Positions 1 to 6,402 of a stretch of DNA of 7,101 nucleotides are shown piece by piece. Position 1 is the stretch's first letter. Each line of letters begins with the position of its first letter. The notes under the pieces were generated by a model, which saw only the letters and a program-made list of their open reading frames with translations, was not told the origin of the DNA and made no database searches. This DNA comes from Clostridiales bacterium (GTDB lineage: Bacteria; Bacillota; Clostridia; Lachnospirales; CAG-274): the NCBI GenBank assembly GCA_021202835.1, contig JAJQCI010000356.1, positions 1-7,101 of the forward strand. The letters are read 5' to 3'. The position numbers were made by a program, and so were the translations under genes.

Positions 1-174
1 TTTATATACAGTGGGAGAATTTGTATTTCTGAAGTTAATTCTTAATTTTCCTCCCGACAAAGCGTATATAAACATTATGTCAGTTATAGAAAGAGATATT
101 CTCGTGTTTTTTTCCATGTTATACTCTATATTTCTTCTTATTTCCGAAATTCTTTCAATTATCTCCTTGCTCAT
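1..174 (-). CDS. Start of an unrecognised protein (first 58 residues; continues past left edge)
   Basis: The frame opens at ATG 174 and stays open for 58 codons to the window edge. AAAGGAG (190-184) lies 9 bases upstream, as good a site as those of the other genes here. The 25-base gap after the preceding stop fits continuation of the operon. The N-terminus (MSKEIIERISEIRRNIEYNM) is a charged amphipathic helix, followed by a more hydrophobic ITDIMFIYALSGGKL stretch that could be a second helix. There is no signal peptide and no recognisable motif. The family is unknown. The plus-strand frame over the same bases gives a hydrophobic translation with no ribosome binding site and is an antisense artefact. 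Confidence 0.8.
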   Translation of the reverse strand, partial: MSKEIIERISEIRRNIEYNMEKNTRISLSITDIMFIYALSGGKLRINFRNTNSPTVYK

Positions 175-183
175 TTTTATCAT

Positions 184-190
184 CTCCTTT
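184..190 (-). promoter_or_regulatory. Ribosome binding site fixing the start of the last gene
   Basis: AAAGGAG on the minus strand. An in-frame ATG at 183 follows it with no spacing, whereas the ATG at 174 is 9 bases away, so 174 is the preferred start. Confidence 0.75.
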
Positions 191-199
191 CCGGCGCTG

Positions 200-1585
200 T
201 TAGACTGCAGAAGCTTTATTACTGTTTATCATGTCTATAATTTCGGAATATAAACCGTAGAGCTCTGTTGAATAGGGATATGCCGCAGTATCCTTAAGCA
301 TTTTATTGATCTCCGTAAACCAGCCCTTTAAATTATTTAATATATCTTCACAGCTTAAATCGGGACGGCAGTTATAGCCCAAAATTTCTCTTTTCCTTAT
401 TTCCGGTCCTGATATGCCCTTATCCAATAATATTTTATAATACCAGTATTTATTACCCGGGTCTAAATGAGAAAAGTTTATAACCGGCTGTTCCTTTTTT
501 GAATTAAAATCCCTAATTATTAAATCATCTCCTTCTTCGGCCTCTATTTTTCCGTCGGGTATAAGAAATACATCTTTCATATAAGATGGTCTTGTGAAAA
601 CAGGTTTGTCCTCATATTCTCCCGATGTAGAATATGTAAAATTTTTGTATAAATCATATTCGTGATGAAGCATAAAATCAAAGCGTGTATTTTTCAGCTC
701 ATATGAAAAAAGATTTAATGATTTGCCGTTTTCATTATTAACATCTCTCGCATCCAAAAAATATCTGTCATCTATTATTTCTCCTATACACTTTAAATTA
801 TCCGCTTCTTCGCCGCATATCTTTAAATATAAAAGCTCATACAAATTTAAAAACACAGTTAAAACCTGATATATAAACACAAGTCTCTTATAATCTCCAA
901 AGGAAATATCTTTAAGCGCTGCTTTATGCATTTTTTCAAACTCTTCCTTTGTCATTGAACTGTTTTTAAAAAATCCCAGCACCCCCGATAAATAATCGCT
1001 AAGCGAGGTTATGTCCTCCATCATAACGGTTGTAAGACATAAAGGCATATAATTCTTCATCATTAAGGCTATGCTCTGCATATGGAAACTGTCTGTTCTG
1101 GGCAGATATTCCTGCTTAATATATTTGTCACGAAGTTTGAATATATTGTCCCGGCCTTCCGTTTTTACCATATTAGCCCTATCTAACAAACACTTAATAT
1201 CCTTAAGCTCATGTCTCTGTTTTAATGTCTGCAAAACCGCATCAAGCTCTATGCCGCATAAATCTTTATCTGCATAGACCTTATTGTTTATTACCAAAAT
1301 ATGCTGAAATTTTGTTGTTTCCCCTATAGCCTTAGGATCTGTTAAGGAATAATTATAAGTAGCAGTATCACCATATATATATTCATCCATTATATAACAG
1401 CTGTTCTCATTGATGACTTTTTTCCTCGTATGGTTTATGTTATGAGAGACGGGCATATAATTTTGCCTTACTATACAAAATTTATCATCTTTCATGGAAA
1501 ATGCATCTCTCACCTTTTTATTGATAAGGCTATACTGCATTAAAGCATATATATCCTTCAGCCTGTTAATATTTTTTCGGCGCAA
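200..1585 (-). CDS. Unrecognised 461-residue protein, probably the C-terminal part of the frameshift-split gene
   Basis: The family is not recognised. The listed start is TTG at 1585, the first possible start codon, but it has no convincing ribosome binding site, unlike the ATG-started genes of this operon. The frame is open back to TAA at 1747-1745, giving 53 further codons without ATG, GTG or TTG whose translation (for example YSFTELKNTIVVNYVEEV and ETFELPVLRRKNINRLKDIY) looks like ordinary protein running smoothly into this one. A -1 shift at the T7/A7 run (1713-1707) would join it to the preceding gene as a product of about 920 residues. Apart from a hydrophobic, probably helical stretch at about 234-256 (LVFIYQVLTVFLNLYELLYL) no membrane or catalytic features stand out. 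It ends with TAA, 25 bases before the next start. An internal start at M16 behind AAGGA at 13-base spacing is possible but weak. Confidence 0.78.
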   Translation of the reverse strand: MRRKNINRLKDIYALMQYSLINKKVRDAFSMKDDKFCIVRQNYMPVSHNINHTRKKVINENSCYIMDEYIYGDTATYNYSLTDPKAIGETTKFQHILVINNKVYADKDLCGIELDAVLQTLKQRHELKDIKCLLDRANMVKTEGRDNIFKLRDKYIKQEYLPRTDSFHMQSIALMMKNYMPLCLTTVMMEDITSLSDYLSGVLGFFKNSSMTKEEFEKMHKAALKDISFGDYKRLVFIYQVLTVFLNLYELLYLKICGEEADNLKCIGEIIDDRYFLDARDVNNENGKSLNLFSYELKNTRFDFMLHHEYDLYKNFTYSTSGEYEDKPVFTRPSYMKDVFLIPDGKIEAEEGDDLIIRDFNSKKEQPVINFSHLDPGNKYWYYKILLDKGISGPEIRKREILGYNCRPDLSCEDILNNLKGWFTEINKMLKDTAAYPYSTELYGLYSEIIDMINSNKASAV

Positions 1586-1591
1586 AACAGG

Positions 1592-1681
1592 GAGCTCAAA
1601 AGTCTCCGTCGGCTGGAATTCTTTCAGTCTTTCATTATGAACTTCTTCTACATAATTTACTACTATCGTATTTTTGAGCTC
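1592..1681 (-). repeat. Perfect 10-bp inverted repeat spanning the junction of the split gene
   Basis: GAGCTCAAAA (1681-1672) and its exact complement TTTTGAGCTC (1601-1592) on the minus strand are separated by 70 bases. The loop holds the TAG TAG TAA stops of the upstream frame (1665-1657). The 3' arm ends 6 bases before the TTG at 1585. A transcript could fold here, but the loop is long, and a match of this size may occur by chance in AT-rich DNA. Confidence 0.5.
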
Positions 1682-2961
1682 GGTAAAGCTGTAAGTCTGT
1701 GTTCTGTTTTTTTCTCTTCCATATCTTTCTTTCTGCGCTGCGCTTTATTCGCTTTTTCAACAAAGCTTAAACCGCAAATTCTTTCGGGAAGCCTGTCTGT
1801 CTGAATGGCCTTTTTCAAATAACTGCCGGAGGCTTCCCTCTCAACGGTTAATTTTAAATAATCGCTGTATTTCGAGTATACATACAGAATTTTTTTATCC
1901 TGCTTTAAAGTAAGAATTTTTATATGTGCCTTTCCTCTTCTTAATGGCGTGTGAAAATAATGTTCTCTCCGCCATTTGTATTTCGAAATATTGTATAAAA
2001 GCTCCCACTGTATTTTTTTCGGCATATAAACCGCCTCAGAAATCTCATCGGTATATTCCTCAGCAATACAGCGCATATCAGACAAATCACTTAATAAAGC
2101 CCCTTCGGGAAACAAAAGCTGAATATTATAATCGTCTGTACGTAATCTTACGACAGTATCGGCATATAAATCATAATCTGTGTTATACATTGATATAATC
2201 ATAGAGCCGAAATTCAAATATACCTCATCCCGTCTGTAATTATACAGTGATGTATTTATAAAATTACTGATGGGAGACTCGGAGTTATTAAAGGATCTAA
2301 AGTTTATAACCTTAGCCCCTAATTTTTTTGAAAACAGCTTATATATCTCTAATAGCAGCAATGGGGGAATATCTCTGGGCAATACATATTTGCCGTTGTA
2401 AAGCATAATATCAGGCTGTTTAAAAAGTATTACAGAATCGTAAAGCACAATATCAGACTGTTCAAGTGAACCTTCCGAATTCACCAATGCCTCAAGGTCT
2501 AAATCCTTAACGGTAATTTTAGGTACATTTTCCCTTTTCTCTTTAATGCCGACTAAAGTCAGATATTCTGCATACAAGGGAGAGGTATAAAGCTGATTTT
2601 TATAATCGGATATATTCTCATAAATATCGTCTTCATTTTCACAGCTTATTTTGGCTTCGTTTAAATAAAACATTTCCAAATATGCAGAATTTCCCGTAAA
2701 ACTGTCATTTATTTCCGCTTTAACTCTATAAAAAACATACTCTAAATCACCTTCTGTATTAAACCTGAAAACACCGCCGTTGTTTTCTTCTTTTTCGCTG
2801 TATTGAAGCCCCATATCCAAAGAATAGCCATACCACCTATCTGTCGGGGGATTTAATATGCAGCCCGTTTTTAATTCCACATTTCTTTTTAAAAAGGGTG
2901 CCTGACCGAAGCATTTTGTAACCAATATATCCGTTGTTTCATTTATAAAAGACTCCTGCAT
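1663..2961 (-). CDS. Unrecognised 432-residue protein, probably the N-terminal part of a frameshift-split gene
   Basis: The family is not recognised. The start is the best in the window: ATG at 2961 with AGGAGG (2974-2969) at 7-base spacing. The protein has no signal peptide, membrane span or known motif, and is rich in Y, F, D and N, as expected for a mixed alpha/beta soluble protein. Residues 167-194 are two tandem 14-residue copies (xQxDIxLYxxxxxx). The C-terminus becomes very basic and charged (about 402-418, KANKAQRRKKDMEEKK). After the seven-A run at residues 417-419 only 14 residues (TEHRLTALPSSKIR) follow before TAG TAG TAA, while the -1 frame is open through the same stretch and continues for more than 500 codons. 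I infer that this tail is out-of-frame sequence and that the intact protein continues in the next entry. Two separate adjacent genes is the alternative. Confidence 0.82.
   Translation of the reverse strand: MQESFINETTDILVTKCFGQAPFLKRNVELKTGCILNPPTDRWYGYSLDMGLQYSEKEENNGGVFRFNTEGDLEYVFYRVKAEINDSFTGNSAYLEMFYLNEAKISCENEDDIYENISDYKNQLYTSPLYAEYLTLVGIKEKRENVPKITVKDLDLEALVNSEGSLEQSDIVLYDSVILFKQPDIMLYNGKYVLPRDIPPLLLLEIYKLFSKKLGAKVINFRSFNNSESPISNFINTSLYNYRRDEVYLNFGSMIISMYNTDYDLYADTVVRLRTDDYNIQLLFPEGALLSDLSDMRCIAEEYTDEISEAVYMPKKIQWELLYNISKYKWRREHYFHTPLRRGKAHIKILTLKQDKKILYVYSKYSDYLKLTVEREASGSYLKKAIQTDRLPERICGLSFVEKANKAQRRKKDMEEKKTEHRLTALPSSKIR
1707..1713 (-). other. Seven-A run: site of inferred -1 frame change between the two unknown genes
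   Basis: In the upstream frame the codons are GAG AAA AAA ACA. Moving back one base in the run gives AAA then AAC AGA ACA, the open frame of the downstream coding region. An eighth A would fuse the two frames directly (GAG AAA AAA AAC). The heptamer is G AAA AAA rather than a classical X XXY YYZ site, although a lysyl-tRNA can re-pair perfectly on AAA within the run. Mutation, a homopolymer sequencing error, transcriptional slippage and programmed frameshifting all fit. Confidence 0.6.
2380..2463 (-). repeat. Tandem 42-bp (14-codon) duplication in the 432-residue protein
   Basis: Residues 167-180 (EQSDIVLYDSVILF) are followed directly by 181-194 (KQPDIMLYNGKYVL). In the DNA, the plus-strand stretches 2398-2422 and 2440-2464 match at 22 of 25 positions with a 42-base offset. 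The 5' part of each unit is well conserved and the rest has diverged, which fits a fairly old in-frame duplication. Confidence 0.75.
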
Positions 2962-2975
2962 TATAACACCTCCTG

Positions 2976-3683
2976 TTAAAACTCAACATCCAGCCAGTCA
3001 AAATTTATATCATATACATTCAGATTTAAAACAGAGTCTCTTTCTTCTTTTATGACAACATTTCTTTCTAAATCCAAAACGCCGTCGCAGTATTTTGCTT
3101 TCAGTACACAGCCCCCTGTCTCAGTCTGCGAATCCGGATTAACCTTTAATTTAACTTTCATATTTAATGTCAGATTTTCTGTATATCTAAGCTGCATATC
3201 CCCCGTATACATTCTTCCCAAAACAGTATCCGTAAAAAGCTCCGGTTCATATAAGAAAATGCCGTTTATTCTGGATAATACCAAAAAATCACTTACTGTG
3301 TGTGTGCTGTTTACAGGCTCCTTTACTGAAACAGACTTCAAAACAAGGTTTTGGTCTTTGTCAATAAACATTTCCAAAAGCATTTCTCCGTCTTCAGTTC
3401 CCGAATATAATGTTTCATATTTCTGAGAATAGAAAAATTCTGTCCCTTTTGCTCTGTAAAGTCTTACGGCTCTGAAAAGGTCATCTGAAAAGGCATTTCC
3501 CGTCAGCTTGTCAAAAAACATAAGCAGCTTGTCATCTGTTGAAACAGAAGAAGCTTCCTTTTCTTCAGCTATGGTCTTTATGTAATTTTTAAAGTTTATC
3601 ATTTCCCTTTTCATTTCCGTTTCAGCTGTACAGTGAATATATTCCGAATATGTATCCTTAATTTTTTGTTGTACATTTATCAT
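2976..3683 (-). CDS. Unrecognised 235-residue protein of the MoxR/VWA operon
   Basis: I do not recognise the family. The start is well supported: ATG at 3683 preceded by GAGGA (3694-3690) at 6-base spacing. The first 70 or so residues are charged and probably helical. The remainder alternates short hydrophobic and polar stretches (for example ENLTLNMKVKLKVNP and VLNLNVYDINFDWLDVEF), suggesting a beta-rich domain. There is no signal peptide, membrane span or catalytic motif. The 76-base gap separating it from the VWA gene (3684-3759) is the longest in the operon. It is AT-rich and contains the short palindrome ACAATTGT, but I see no convincing promoter or terminator in it, so read-through transcription from the VWA gene is likely. 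The stop is 14 bases before the next ATG, arguing for co-expression. An adaptor or substrate of the ATPase pair is a guess from position only. Confidence 0.85.
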   Translation of the reverse strand: MINVQQKIKDTYSEYIHCTAETEMKREMINFKNYIKTIAEEKEASSVSTDDKLLMFFDKLTGNAFSDDLFRAVRLYRAKGTEFFYSQKYETLYSGTEDGEMLLEMFIDKDQNLVLKSVSVKEPVNSTHTVSDFLVLSRINGIFLYEPELFTDTVLGRMYTGDMQLRYTENLTLNMKVKLKVNPDSQTETGGCVLKAKYCDGVLDLERNVVIKEERDSVLNLNVYDINFDWLDVEF

Positions 3684-3759
3684 AGCTTGTCCTCACTTTC
3701 TTACAATTGTCATAATTTAATAATAACCTTTTATAATCCTGATGTTTGCCTGTTTATGT

Positions 3760-5907
3760 TTAAAAATCAGCGTAATCCTTAACCAACACTACATTAAGCC
3801 GCTTTTTGTTTATCTGTTTTTTTGCCAAAATATAGTCTCTGTTTGACGTTGTAAGAATAAACATAAATTTCGATATTTTGTCTTTATTTTTCATATATGA
3901 AACAAGCTGACGCCAGTCAAAACCTCCGTCTGTAACAACTATGTTTAATGTTTTGCCTTTGTCTGGCTGACTGTTTATAAAATTTGTTACACAGCTAATA
4001 TCCGTTCCGCCGCTGTGAGCCGGCAAGCCTACAATTTTGCCTCTTACACATTTCATAGGCGTTACAACAGTGTTGAATTCATAAGCAAGAGTATCCTGCG
4101 GAAAATTGCTTTGGGCTCCCTTAATCAGTGACTTGAAAATCTTAAAATCTTCGTCGGTCATTGAGCCCGATGAGTCTAAAAATACTCTCAGTCTGTCTAC
4201 TTCAAAATCCTGAGATTTTTCACACTGTGAGGGTAAAATAAACTCTGTCGTGGCAAACTTCTTATTCGGTCTTCTGTATGAACTGTTTACATCGGGAACA
4301 TAACCCATTATCATACTTTTGGCCTTCTTCCACCATACAGAGGAAATTTTATAAAGCTCATTATAAATTTCAACAGCTCTTTTTCCAAATGAATTTTTTC
4401 CGTAAGCTATGGGAGATTCATCTAAACATCTTTTTGCTTCCGACAAAATATTCTTATATACATTCTTATCTACATTTGACTGTTCTTTTTTTAGTAAAGG
4501 CAAAAAGTCGGAAGCGTATTTGCAGTTGTTTTCATTTTGTTCGTTTTCTGAACCGTTCTCTTCGCCGCTCTTTTGTTCACTCTCAGCCCCGGTCTCTTCG
4601 CCGTCCTTTTTTTCATTTTCTGAACCGCCTTCTTTGCTCTCTCTTTTTTGTTCATTTTCCGGGCTGCCTTCTTTTCCATCTTCTTTTCGTTCATTCTCCA
4701 CACTGCCGTCTCTGCCGGTTTTGCTTTGTTTATTTTCTGAGCTGCCTTCACCGCTAAAGTTATCCTGTGTCTGATTGTTATTTCCTCCTGTATTTACAAG
4801 GTAATTTCTAAACTCATTTCCTGCTCCGGCTTTTTCCGTCCGGCCTTTTTCGGGACCAAAGCCGTTTCCCTTATCGGCTTTTCTTTTTATGTCCGAAATC
4901 TGCCTGTTAAGTAAATCGGTTTTGCTGTCTTCTTCTTTGGCTTCTTTATTTTCTCCGGTTTCTTCCTTTTCGGTTTGTTCGGAATTTTGCTGCTGACTGC
5001 CCTGACCATTGCCCCCGGGGCCATTTAATTTATTTTTAAGATTACTTTCTCCCATACTTCTAAGCTGCAGGTCAATTTGCTCCGCAAGCTTCGCAGAAAT
5101 ATTTATAAGAAATTCTCCCCTGGAAATATAAGAAGTATAAGTACGCTCGCTGAGATTATCATAATATGCAAATCTTGAGCCGCCCGGATGTATTTTAAAG
5201 TTTATGTCCGTATAAGGTCCGGTTTTCTTTTTACTGCAGTAATTGTAACCTGTCACTATCTGATTGACAACCGAATTAAGAGTTTTTTCACTCCAACTTC
5301 TCAAAAATAATTCTAAAGCCTCAGTGTTTTCACTGTATTTTATATAGCAGTCCTTACAATCAGTAAAAACGCCGAAGGACTGATGAATATTGTTTAAAAG
5401 CTCTCTTGAGGGCTTTATCAAATATCTGTCTATACCTGCATCTTCGGGGCTGTAAAGAAGCAAAGTATCTGTTAACATATTTTGAACCACAATAAACATC
5501 ATTTCCACTTCGGTTTTGACAATGTGTTTATCTTTAACTTTGTCAGATATATTTATATTCTTTTCCAGCCTGAACCCCAGCAAAACCTGCGTAAATTCCC
5601 TAAGTGTCATATATAAAATATCGCTTAGAGGCAGTGACCAAAATTCATCGGAAATATAAATTTTCGAACCGCTGCACAGTATGCCCGCTTTTCCCTTTAC
5701 ATCCACTATGGGCAGATAAACAAGAGTTATCATAACGGGAGCATAGCTCACTATTTTCATTTTTATATTCTCCCATATGTCTTCTTTGGTCATTTGCGGC
5801 TTTTTTTTGTTTGTGGTTTGTCTGTTTTCGGTTTGAGCCGAACCGGTGTTCCGGCCGGTTGTTTCCGGCGGAACAGCCTTATTAATCTTTATCTTAGCCC
5901 ATGACAT
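3760..5907 (-). CDS. VWA-like domain protein with degenerate DUF2201-type peptidase domain, partner of MoxR ATPase
   Basis: Predicted cytoplasmic partner of the adjacent MoxR ATPase. The ATG at 5907 is preceded by AAGGAG (5920-5915) at 7-base spacing. Residues about 41-220 resemble the N-terminal putative metallopeptidase domain of COG3864/DUF2201 proteins: a KIYISDEFWSLPLSDIL stretch leads into LREFTQVLLGF, where relatives carry HExxHxxLGH. Here H is R103 and Q107, so zinc proteolysis is unlikely. Residues 290-460 are a hydrophilic, repeat-rich linker. The C-terminal VWA-like domain (about 480-715) has an intact MIDAS: DSSGS (578-582), T635 in GGTD, and D660 in VVTDGG. There is a CKDC pair at 184-187 of unknown meaning. 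At 715 residues it is long for the family, largely because of the linker. No signal peptide or membrane span is seen. The gene ends with TAA, 76 bases before the next start. Domain calls are from motifs; the biological target is unknown. Confidence 0.88.
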   Translation of the reverse strand: MSWAKIKINKAVPPETTGRNTGSAQTENRQTTNKKKPQMTKEDIWENIKMKIVSYAPVMITLVYLPIVDVKGKAGILCSGSKIYISDEFWSLPLSDILYMTLREFTQVLLGFRLEKNINISDKVKDKHIVKTEVEMMFIVVQNMLTDTLLLYSPEDAGIDRYLIKPSRELLNNIHQSFGVFTDCKDCYIKYSENTEALELFLRSWSEKTLNSVVNQIVTGYNYCSKKKTGPYTDINFKIHPGGSRFAYYDNLSERTYTSYISRGEFLINISAKLAEQIDLQLRSMGESNLKNKLNGPGGNGQGSQQQNSEQTEKEETGENKEAKEEDSKTDLLNRQISDIKRKADKGNGFGPEKGRTEKAGAGNEFRNYLVNTGGNNNQTQDNFSGEGSSENKQSKTGRDGSVENERKEDGKEGSPENEQKRESKEGGSENEKKDGEETGAESEQKSGEENGSENEQNENNCKYASDFLPLLKKEQSNVDKNVYKNILSEAKRCLDESPIAYGKNSFGKRAVEIYNELYKISSVWWKKAKSMIMGYVPDVNSSYRRPNKKFATTEFILPSQCEKSQDFEVDRLRVFLDSSGSMTDEDFKIFKSLIKGAQSNFPQDTLAYEFNTVVTPMKCVRGKIVGLPAHSGGTDISCVTNFINSQPDKGKTLNIVVTDGGFDWRQLVSYMKNKDKISKFMFILTTSNRDYILAKKQINKKRLNVVLVKDYADF
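4528..4752 (-). repeat. Acidic 13/12-residue tandem repeat in the linker of the VWA protein
   Basis: Residues about 386-460 of the VWA protein hold six degenerate units around a core GSxENExK. The conserved EN or ES pair recurs at residues 391, 404, 417, 430, 442 and 454, that is four units of 13 then two of 12, or 39 and 36 bases in DNA. It is rich in E, K, G, S and N, hence disordered. The bias also creates spurious open frames on both strands here. Tandem arrays of this type are prone to copy-number change. Confidence 0.85.
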
Positions 5908-5925
5908 ATTATCTCTCCTTTCTCA

Positions 5926-6381
5926 TCATATTTTTAATTCCGTATTTTTCGCATAAGCCGTCAGAGTGTTAATCATTTCAAAACAGCTGTCTTTATACAA
6001 TTCCGCTGTTAATTCTCTTCGTGCATTTTCCGACATACGGTTAAACAAAACCGTAAATGCCTGGGGACGGATTTTAATAAAAAGAAGCCACTTCATAATT
6101 GCTTTTTTAATATCATCCCCTGCTCCGTCGCTGCCTATGAGTGAAGATATATATATCTGTATATCTTTATCCTCCGTAAATATTTTCTGTGAGGGCAGCT
6201 CCCTATCCGGTTTATCCTTTGACCACTTTGCTCCTTTTATATCTTCAAGGGATAAGCTTTGTCTTCTCTTATATTTTTTAAAAAAATCAGCGCCTCTTTC
6301 AGCACCCATAAGACCGCATAACCTGGCCTTGAGAACATTGTCTTCAGAAGCATATTCAGCCCCTTTGACAGTAATTTTCAA
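5926..6381 (-). CDS. Probable C-terminal region of the MoxR-type ATPase, separated by an in-frame TAG
   Basis: This 151-codon frame is in the same phase as the upstream ATPase: TAG, CTT, GCT, then TTG. The only in-frame start before residue 25 is that TTG at 6381. The nearest Shine-Dalgarno-like GAGGAG (6402-6397) lies 15 bases upstream, too far to be convincing. The protein is helical and charged, with no signal peptide, membrane segment or catalytic motif. Its stretches VLKARLCGLMGAERGADFF and RPQAFTVLFNRMSENARREL resemble, from my memory of the family, the region after sensor 2 in single-chain VWA-associated MoxR proteins (an IxGxVGxxAAxxF-like helix, then PxxFxVLLxR-like helices). I therefore infer it is the rest of the ATPase, either truncated by the TAG or made by readthrough or reinitiation. 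A genuinely separate small subunit is the alternative. It ends with TGA 18 bases before the VWA gene. Confidence 0.6.
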   Translation of the reverse strand: MKITVKGAEYASEDNVLKARLCGLMGAERGADFFKKYKRRQSLSLEDIKGAKWSKDKPDRELPSQKIFTEDKDIQIYISSLIGSDGAGDDIKKAIMKWLLFIKIRPQAFTVLFNRMSENARRELTAELYKDSCFEMINTLTAYAKNTELKI

Positions 6382-6402
6382 AGCAAGCTACGCAAGCTCC
6401 TC
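6379..6402 (-). other. In-frame TAG junction with imperfect 9-bp tandem repeat
   Basis: On the minus strand the codons read GAG GAG CTT GCG TAG CTT GCT TTG. AGCTTGCGT (6398-6390) is followed immediately by AGCTTGCTT (6389-6381), matching at 8 of 9 positions. Removing one 9-base unit would fuse the ATPase core and the following frame without a stop, so a slippage duplication is one possible origin of the TAG. The repeat and phase are seen directly; the origin is inference. Confidence 0.7.

Noticed and set aside
11..253. Plus-strand frame with a hydrophobic, membrane-like translation
   Set aside because: It is antisense to a minus-strand gene start with a good ribosome binding site and to the end of the preceding gene. 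It has no ribosome binding site of its own, and hydrophobicity is expected when A-rich coding sequence is read on the opposite strand.
1926..3426. Plus-strand frames at 1926-2198 and 3052-3426
   Set aside because: Both are antisense to well-started minus-strand genes and show no ribosome binding site or protein-like motif.
3684..3759. Internal promoter or terminator in the 76-base gap after the VWA gene
   Set aside because: A TATAAA-like hexamer is present but has no matching -35 at normal spacing. There is no GC-rich hairpin followed by a T run.
4278..4774. Overlapping open frames on both strands within the acidic repeat region
   Set aside because: They come from the low-complexity GAA/AAA-rich repeat of the VWA protein, have biased compositions (S/F/L or K/A), lack ribosome binding sites, and sit wholly inside an intact 715-codon gene.
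6388..6390. TAG reassigned to an amino acid (alternative genetic code) throughout this genome
   Set aside because: No other in-frame TAG occurs in the long intact frames (715, 461, 432 and 235 codons), so general reassignment is unlikely. Only local readthrough remains possible.
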